Part shown: positions 1-7,500 of the stretch, in pieces
How the letters are laid out: every line of letters begins with the position of its first letter
Position numbering within the stretch: position 1 is the first letter of the stretch
Source of the DNA: Lachnospiraceae bacterium
GTDB taxonomy: Bacteria; Bacillota; Clostridia; Lachnospirales; Lachnospiraceae
Length of the DNA stretch: 64,000 nucleotides
NCBI GenBank assembly: GCA_022769625.1
Contig: JALEJP010000061.1
Coordinates: 1-64,000, forward strand
Reading direction: 5' to 3'
Translations under genes and position numbers: made by a program
The notes under the pieces: model-generated
What the model was told of the DNA's origin: nothing
The model's database searches: none
What the model saw: only the letters and a program-made list of their open reading frames with translations

Positions 1-35
1 TAAATGAAGGATTGAGAATATTAGAAGTAGCATAG
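1..35 (+). pseudogene. tnpB: 3' tail of an IS200/IS605-type TnpB/OrfB gene (C-terminus ...NEGLRILEVA*); rest lies outside the window
   Basis: Frame from base 3 reads N-E-G-L-R-I-L-E-V-A-stop (3..35), resembling TnpB C-termini; followed by IS605-like right-end hairpins. Only 10 residues visible. Confidence 0.6.
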
Positions 36-140
36 AAACTATGGATAAGAACCGTAGGAACTACGGGGATAGCTTGGTAAATATCTTTTCAGTAGAAAGG
101 AGTTTCCAAGAATCTCGTGGCTTTAGCCATGAGAGGTTCA
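36..140 (+). ncRNA. Putative IS605 right end / omegaRNA (reRNA) scaffold
   Basis: Hairpin CCGTAG-gaa-CTACGG (52-66), long-range CTTGG/CCAAG (about 73-77 / 105-109), terminal hairpin CTCGTGGC-ttta-GCCATGAG (114-133), then ggttcaaa. Position right after the TnpB stop is typical of omegaRNAs. Confidence 0.5.
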
Positions 141-635
141 AATGAACACTGTGCGGAAATGCTTGCAGAGCCATTAGTATGCGATACGTTTCACATCACG
201 CTCCATGATTTGGCAAATGGAATGAGATCGCAGGAGCTGCAGGAAAAAATAGAGAACAGTGAATATCACGCAAAACAGCTTCTGGGCGAAATCAAGGCGG
301 AGGATTCGCACAGGATAAAATTGAGATCTACCTTCCTGTTTAATATGATGAACACGAGTGTCGTGCTGGGCTTTGCCCCGGCAGAGGAAGAGAGCTGCTA
401 TAGGCTGATGAGTCTATATGAGAGATTTCAGAGTGTGATCAATCTGTCCTATCCTCTGACACCGCACATCACGATGGCATACTACAAACCTGGAAGATAT
501 GGGACAGCGCAGCTAGACAGACTTCGGGAAGTGATTCGATATGTGGATGAACTTGGCAGGATCGAGCTGGAACTGAACGCTGAAAATCTGGCTTATCAAT
601 GCTTCACAGATATGAATCACTATGTGATAAAGTGA
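140..635 (+). pseudogene. 2H phosphoesterase (2'-5' RNA ligase/LigT-like), apparently 5'-truncated by the IS end
   Basis: Two HxT motifs (FHITLHDL, TPHITMAYYKPG). The predicted start at 117 lies inside the IS right-end hairpin, so the true N-terminus appears to be lost or replaced. Confidence 0.55.
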
Positions 636-689
636 CTGTTCCGACACGATTTTCGCCAATTGACAACAGAGAGACATAACAGGGAATCA

Positions 690-885
690 TATGATGTTGG
701 GGTCAAAAGTCTTTGCCCCCCTGATACCTACGGATTTCTCCGCGTTTCACGCTCACGAAATCCTAAAAACAGTCGAAATCCGCTCATTTTTCTACGAAAA
801 ATGGCTACTTTCTCATGTTTTGCGGGTCCCAAAGTCATGCTTTTTCATGCAAACAAGAACAGCATGACCTTTTGACCCCTGGTAC
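690..885. repeat. Hairpin-rich intergenic element bounded by an inverted repeat (GGGGTCAAAAG ... CTTTTGACCCC)
   Basis: Internal hairpins CATTTTTC-tac-GAAAAATG and GGATTTC...GAAATCC; contains the 31-bp string gcgggtcccaaagtcatgctttttcatgcaa shared with about 43.65 kb. Confidence 0.6.
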
Positions 886-1004
886 CATATTATATTTGTA
901 ACAAATGCTGGAGAAAACTCTTGAACTTTTTTAATAATATAACCGGAAAGCAAGGTCGGGTGCTATTGAAGAAGAAGGTAAATTAACAACAGGAGGTAGA
1001 ATCA

Positions 1005-2993
1005 ATGACAAAAAGAATTTTTAGCATAATGCTTACGCTCTGTATGGTTCTAATGCTTGCACCGAAGGCGGTATTTGCAGAAAGCAGTACAGGCTCTAAA
1101 TCAAGTTATACAAAGGCTTGTGAAGCAATTGACAAAGAGTATACCTACACAGGACATGACCTTGGTGCAACGTATACTCCTGAGGCAACTACTTTTAAGG
1201 TGTGGGCGCCTACAGCTACGGAAGTGTATTTAAATCAATTTTCAACCGGTTCTGACGAAGAGCCTGGCGCAGAGGATTTGGGAAGCTATGAGCTTACAAA
1301 ACTTGTGGATGGAGAAAAATGGACAGGTGTCTGGACAATAACTATTGAAGGCGATCAGAAAAATGTGCACTATACCTACACAATTACAGCCACAAAACCA
1401 ACCGGTACTCAGACAATAACAAAGCAAATACAGGACATTTATTCAGTTGCAGCAGGTGTAAACGGAAAACGCTCAATGGTATGTGACCTTGATTCTACCG
1501 ATCCAGAGGATTGGCAAAAGGACAGTCATGTGTTCGTTGACGAAACCACTGATTCATTAGTGTGGGAGTTAAATATAAAATGTTTTTCCTATGACTCTGC
1601 CTCGGGCGTGTCCGAGGCCAACCGTGGCAAGTACCTTGCCTTTACTGAAAGCGGTACAACCCTGAATGGCAAAGGAAATGTTTCTACCTGTGTTGATTAT
1701 CTTAAAGAGATGGGTGTAAAAACGGTTAGGCTGAATCCGTTTTACGATTTTGGTTCTGTCGGCGAAAGCGACTCGGTATCTCAGGACATCATGGACATCG
1801 GTTCCCAAAACTTCAATGTTCCCGAGGACTCGTATTCTTCAAATCCTTATGACGGCAATGTCAGGATCAAGGAATGCAAGCAAATGATTCAGGCGCTGCA
1901 CAACGCCGGAATCTCCGTGGTGATGGATGTTGACTACACCCATACCGCCTTAAAGGATTCCTGCTTCCAGGGTACGGTGCCAGACTATTACTACAGACTT
2001 GCCGGAGACGGTACTTTTTCCGATCGCTATGGTTTTGGCAACGAGTTAGCAACAGAACGTGCAATGTACCGGGAGTATGTTATTCAGTCACTGCTATACT
2101 GGGTAAATGAGTATCATGTTGACGGTTTTAACTTTAATTCAATGGGTCTAATGGATGCTGAGACCATGCAGTTAATAAGGAATGCTCTCAATAAAGTAAA
2201 TTCTCGAATTACAACCCGAGACGATGGTTATTCGTCTGTTTGTTCGTATCACTCGTCAGATGCCACATACAAACTGCAGAGCGTAAACGGACAGTCATGG
2301 AAGAAGTGCCAATACTGCGGTGATGAAATTGGTAAAAGTGAGCTGAAAGACACAGTAATTGAAAAGTCCCCGGAAAATGAACAGTCCGTATCAAATGTAA
2401 CTAAAACAATAGCCAGGACAAACACAGATAAAAACGATGCAAAAGGCTCAAGCTTTGCACCGCTCAAGCTAAAGGCAACAAGTTCCAAGAACAAGACAGT
2501 AAAGCTTAGCTGGTCAAAGGTAAGCGGTGCTGAGGGTTATATTGTATATGGTGCTATGCGTGGTAAGACAATGAAGAAGATTAAGACTACAACAGGCAAG
2601 TCATATACAGTTAAGAACCTTAAGAAGGATAAATACTACAAGTATATGGTAGTAGCATACAAGACAGATAAGGGTCAGCAGGTTGCATTTTCAATTTCTA
2701 AGATTGCACACATTGCAGTTAAAGGCGGTAAGTACGGTAATTCGACAAAGATAACTGTTAAGAAGATTAATCCGATTAAAAAGGGCAAGAAGATTACGCT
2801 TAAAGCAACGGCGAAGAACAGCAAGAAGAAGGTCAAAACTTACGTTAAACTTCGTTATGAGTCAACGAACACCAAGATTGCAACCGTATCATCTAAGGGT
2901 GTAATTACTGCTAAAGGAAAAGGTGTATGCTACATTTACGTATATGCTCAAAACGGCGTTTACAAAAAGGTAAAGGTTACTGTAAAAGAGTAA
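1005..2993 (+). CDS. Secreted GH13 type-I-pullulanase-like protein, truncated and probably catalytically dead, with FnIII-like and Big2-like C-terminal domains
   Basis: Signal peptide; CBM48/pullulanase-like N-terminus (TYTPEATTFKVWAPTATEVYL); GH13 region I DVDYTHT and region II DGFNFNSMGLMDAETM; regions III/IV absent; FnIII-like LSWSKVSGAEGYIVY and Ig-like tail. Confidence 0.75.
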   Translation: MTKRIFSIMLTLCMVLMLAPKAVFAESSTGSKSSYTKACEAIDKEYTYTGHDLGATYTPEATTFKVWAPTATEVYLNQFSTGSDEEPGAEDLGSYELTKLVDGEKWTGVWTITIEGDQKNVHYTYTITATKPTGTQTITKQIQDIYSVAAGVNGKRSMVCDLDSTDPEDWQKDSHVFVDETTDSLVWELNIKCFSYDSASGVSEANRGKYLAFTESGTTLNGKGNVSTCVDYLKEMGVKTVRLNPFYDFGSVGESDSVSQDIMDIGSQNFNVPEDSYSSNPYDGNVRIKECKQMIQALHNAGISVVMDVDYTHTALKDSCFQGTVPDYYYRLAGDGTFSDRYGFGNELATERAMYREYVIQSLLYWVNEYHVDGFNFNSMGLMDAETMQLIRNALNKVNSRITTRDDGYSSVCSYHSSDATYKLQSVNGQSWKKCQYCGDEIGKSELKDTVIEKSPENEQSVSNVTKTIARTNTDKNDAKGSSFAPLKLKATSSKNKTVKLSWSKVSGAEGYIVYGAMRGKTMKKIKTTTGKSYTVKNLKKDKYYKYMVVAYKTDKGQQVAFSISKIAHIAVKGGKYGNSTKITVKKINPIKKGKKITLKATAKNSKKKVKTYVKLRYESTNTKIATVSSKGVITAKGKGVCYIYVYAQNGVYKKVKVTVKE

Positions 2994-3100
2994 ATCTTTA
3001 TATTGTTCTCAGTAGGAGATTTCAACCCACTACTAAGGAGAACAGCTATTACACATGAAAGGAATCAATGACAGATTCAGAAGACGAGAGGAGAGATAAC

Positions 3101-4114
3101 ATGGATACCGTACGTTTGGGAAAGACAGAGCTTGTGGTGAATAAAAATGGATTTGGAGCACTTCCGGTGCAGAGAGTGGAGATGGCGGATGCCGTTTATC
3201 TGCTTCAGAAGGCTTTTTACAATGGAATCAATTATTTTGATACGGCGCGCGCATATTCCGACAGTGAGGAAAAGCTGGGAGAGGCATTTCACTATGTTCG
3301 GGAAAAGATAGTGATCAGCACAAAAACGGCAGCAGTGACGGCAGAAGGTGTCAGGAAAGATCTGGAGGAGAGCCTGCGAAAATTAAAGACGGATTATATT
3401 GATATTTATCAGTTCCACAATCCCGTATTCTGCCCGAAGCCTGGAGATGAGAGTGGAATCTACGATGCAGTGCTTGAGGCAAAGCAGCAGGGAAAAATCC
3501 GGCATATTGGTATTACCAATCACAGACTTGCCGTGGCACAGGAGGCCATTGACTCCGGGCTGTATGAGACGCTGCAGTTTCCATTTTCCTATCTGGCTGC
3601 AGAGCCGGAATTAAAGCTTGTGGAGTCCTGCCGGGAAAAAGATATGGGATTCATCGCCATGAAGGGGCTGGCAGGAGGGCTGATCCACAATTCGGCCTGC
3701 GCTTATGCTTTTATGGCACAGCCTCAGTTTGCCCATGTGGCACCGATCTGGGGCATACAGAGAGAAAAGGAGCTGGATGAGTGGCTGTCTTATCAGAGCT
3801 GTCCACCAAGTCTGACCGGAGAACTGCTGGAAGAGATCGCAAAAGACAAAGAGATGCTGTCCGGCGAGTTTTGCCGTGGATGCGGATACTGCATGCCATG
3901 TCCTGCGGGCATTGAAATCAACAACTGTGCAAGGATGAGCCTGATGCTGCGCCGTGCGCCTCAGAATGCATGGCTGTCACCGGAATGGCAGGAGAAGATG
4001 AAGAAGATCGAGGACTGCAAACACTGCGGAGCCTGCCAGAAGAAATGTCCCTACGGATTAAATACACCGGAGCTGCTGGCGAAAAATTATGAGGATTATA
4101 AGACCTTTCTGTAA
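3101..4114 (+). CDS. Aldo/keto reductase with C-terminal 4Fe-4S ferredoxin-type domain
   Basis: AKR motifs (NYFDTARAYSDSEEKLGEAF); CRGCGYCMPCPAGI and CKHCGACQKKCPYG clusters; start at 3101 preferred (gagaggagagataac-ATG). Confidence 0.85.
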   Translation: MDTVRLGKTELVVNKNGFGALPVQRVEMADAVYLLQKAFYNGINYFDTARAYSDSEEKLGEAFHYVREKIVISTKTAAVTAEGVRKDLEESLRKLKTDYIDIYQFHNPVFCPKPGDESGIYDAVLEAKQQGKIRHIGITNHRLAVAQEAIDSGLYETLQFPFSYLAAEPELKLVESCREKDMGFIAMKGLAGGLIHNSACAYAFMAQPQFAHVAPIWGIQREKELDEWLSYQSCPPSLTGELLEEIAKDKEMLSGEFCRGCGYCMPCPAGIEINNCARMSLMLRRAPQNAWLSPEWQEKMKKIEDCKHCGACQKKCPYGLNTPELLAKNYEDYKTFL

Positions 4115-4138
4115 AGAAAAAGATCTTTCATATGGAGC

Positions 4139-4193
4139 AAAAAAGAACCCTGAAACCGGGTCCCAGATTCCGGTATTCAGGGTTCTTTTTTAA
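4139..4193 (+). terminator. Intrinsic terminator
   Basis: AAAAAGAACCCTGAA ... TTCAGGGTTCTTTTTT with nested ACCGG/CCGGT. Confidence 0.85.
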
Positions 4194-4398
4194 CGGCACC
4201 GGAAAGCCTGAAAAGGAAACTTACCGGTGGCTGTCAGATTATGAAATGAGCCTGACGTCAATTTTTTTGCAGAGAATAGACTAACTATTTATTATACCAT
4301 AAAGCGAAGAGAATTTTTTTACCTCTTTCGCGGAAATTTTTACTTTTTCAAGTTTTATTGTAGATTTATAATGTAAAATTTAAACTTCAAAGCCTATA

Positions 4399-4428
4399 TT
4401 GACAGACAAAAAAGGGCTATGCTATAAT
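4399..4428 (+). promoter_or_regulatory. Sigma-A-type promoter for the GH2 gene
   Basis: TTGACA (4399-4404), 18 bp spacer, TATAAT (4423-4428). Confidence 0.75.
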
Positions 4429-4560
4429 TTTATAAAACTGTTTTGCGAGAGCAGAAAAGCATTCCAAATGAAAGGAAGGAGGTGCTCCAAAGGAAAGGAA
4501 ACCGGAAAATTTGGCATGGATGAAAGAAACAAAAGTTTCAGAAATGGAGAAGAGAGGAAA

Positions 4561-7500
4561 ATGGCAAAAACAAAATGGATTAGTAAGATAGGAGCCACCC
4601 TGTTTGGTGTGGCTCTGTTATTTCTGTCTGCGTCTCTGGCCGTTCATGCAGAGGAGGTCGTATGGACAGGAAATGAGTGGAATGTTTCCGAACAGGAAAT
4701 GAAGGAAGTGAAAAACCTCAAACTGGGACGGGAGGATGCACGTTCTTCCTTTTTCCCGTTTTCAGAAGAAGAAAAGGCACTGGCATCACAGCAGATCGGA
4801 CAGGAGAGAAATCTGGAAGATGCATATTATCAGTCGCTGAATACGGCAGATGGACAGACCTGGAAGTTTTATTATGTCTCCTATCCGGGTGCACGTGTAC
4901 AGCGTCCGGGTAATGACAACATCATGAATCCGGATTATGACGACAGTGACTGGGATGAGATCACGGTTCCGAAAAACTGGGAGGCATCCTATAACGCAGA
5001 TGGTACCTTTAAGTACAATCCTCCCCAGTACAGTAATACGGATTACCCATGGACGACACAGAATCCAAATCCGTCAGCGCCGCATGCGCCGACCCAGTTT
5101 AATCCGGTGGGCTTTTACCGGACAAAGATAAACGTAAATCCAACATTTAAGGGGAGAAGTGTTTTCCTGAATTTTGAAGGTGTGGAATCTGCATTTTATG
5201 TGTGGGTGAACGGACATCAGGTTGGCTTCAGTGAGGACAGTTTTACCAGCAAAGAATTCCGGATTGATGAGTTCCTGAATTATGACGGGAATGATACCCT
5301 GGCTGTGGAGGTGTTCAAGTGGTCAAGCGGAAGCTGGTTTGAAGATCAGGATATGTTAAGACTTGCAGGCATTTTCCGAAGCGTATACCTGACCTCCAAG
5401 GATCTGGTGGATATCCGTGATTTTACCATCAATACGACGAAGGCAGGAAGCGGAACGGATCCCGATACGGATTATGAGGATTTTGACTTTGAACTTTATG
5501 CGGATATCCGTGATCTGGGTGCCGATGAGACCATGAAAAATGGCCTTCAGCTTTCGGTTACGCTGTATGATCCGGATGGCAAAAAGGTTTCGGAGGAACA
5601 GCTGGAGAATAAAAATCTGGTGAAAACACTGAATGCGGAAGATTTCACCGAAGAAGATTCTCTGGGCCGCCCGGAGAAAACGGTAAAGCTTTCGGCAAGA
5701 GTGAAGAATCCGGCCAAATGGTCTGCTGAGCAGCCGAATCTGTACAAAGCGTTGATTACTCTGCGCGATGCACAGGGCGAGATCGTGGAGACGACAGCGT
5801 ACCGTTTTGGATTCCGGATGATTGAAATGCGCAATCAGGGTCAGTCCAATGCACAGATCACGATCAACGGGCAGCCTCTGTTGATCAAGGGTGTTAACGT
5901 TCACGAGAATAATTATGAGACGGGACGTGCCATGACTTATGAGCTGATCAAAAAAGATGTGACCATGATGAAGCAGAATAATTTTAATGCGGTTCGTATG
6001 TCACATTACAGTCATGATTTCCGCTACTATGATCTTGCGGATGAGATGGGATTGTATATCCTCGATGAGACAAATCTTGAGACACATGGAAACCGCAGTA
6101 TTCCAAGCAGCAATACAAATTATCTGCCGGCGGCTCTGGATCGTCTGTCCAGCATGTTCTATCGCTCGAAAAATTATCCCAGTGTCATTATTTATTCTCT
6201 GGGAAATGAAGCAGGAAGCGGTTCCGTATTTGCAGAAATGAACAAATGGCTGAAGGGTAATTATACCGGTTCTCCCGATTTTTACCTGTATTCTGATATT
6301 AAGGGGGATATCCAGAAACGTCCGACTCATTACGAGGGCGATAATTCCAATGCAGATATTCAGTCCAATATGTACCCCAGTGTGGAAGAAACCCTTCGGT
6401 ATTCCCAGGTGAATAAGCCGTATATTCTGTGTGAATACAGTCATGCGATGGGAACCTCTGGAGGATACTATCAGAAATACTGGGATGCATTTGAATCAAG
6501 AGAAAATATCCAGGGTGGTTTCATCTGGGACTGGGTAGACCAGAGTATGCTCACCTATGTGGATCCGGATGCATTTCCGGCACAGACAGCCCTTGGATGG
6601 AAGAGCGGTACGATCGTCTCTCAGGATGAGAATCAGACCAGGATCAAGCCGGGCAGCGGACCGGAGTGCCTGTCATCAAAGGGAGTCAGTGGAGAAAGCG
6701 GTGATTATGCATTAAGCGGCAGCGCTTATGCAGAGACAACACCGGAAGTTCTGAATTTTAATAGCTCTTTTACGATAGAAGCCTGGGTAAATCCGGCAGA
6801 TACCGGAAGAAGTCCCAGAACGGTTGTGGCAAAGGGAGATAATCAGTATAAGCTTCAGACCGTAAACGGAACCATTCAGTTTAACACCTTCTACAATGGG
6901 TGGAATGTGCTGGAATACACTTATGATGAGGCAAACTGGGCAGGAAAATGGCATCACCTGGTGGCAACCTATGATGCGGAAACGAAGAAGGCTGCCATTT
7001 ACTGTGACGATATGAGCCAGCCTGCAGCAGAGGCAGTATTTACAAAAGCAAGAGAGGATGGAACTTTTAACAAGAGCGGACAGAAATTCGGTGTTGGATA
7101 TGATTCCCAGAATGCGGGAAGCCGTGACTGGAAGGGACTGCTTGATCAGGTACATATCTATGACAAAGCCCTGACAGCGGAAGAGATCACAAATCAGAAC
7201 CGTTCCGTATCGGATGAGCATGTTATATACTGGGAAGATTTCGATGGTGGCCTGGAGACAGAAGAATCAGATGTTTCTTATGAGGTATATACCATTGCTT
7301 CACAGGACAAGCAGGAAACAAAGACAACCCTGATTAAAAAAGGAACTGCGCTTAGTCAGAATGGTCCTACCGGACAGGCGGAGGATAAAGCACTGAGCGG
7401 TCCGGCAGTTGCGAAAAACACGCCATCCTGGCTGGATATCAATGGAGCCTTTACGCTGGAAACCTGGGCTTTTCCTACGGATGCTTCCGGAGTGCGGGTT

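Noticed and set aside
660-875. 71-aa ORF after the phosphoesterase
   Set aside because: Lies in a hairpin-rich repeat with terminal inverted repeats; no RBS and no recognisable protein features.
4399-4560. N-terminal 54 residues of the 4399 ORF
   Set aside because: 4399-4428 is a promoter; signal peptide and RBS support a start at 4561.
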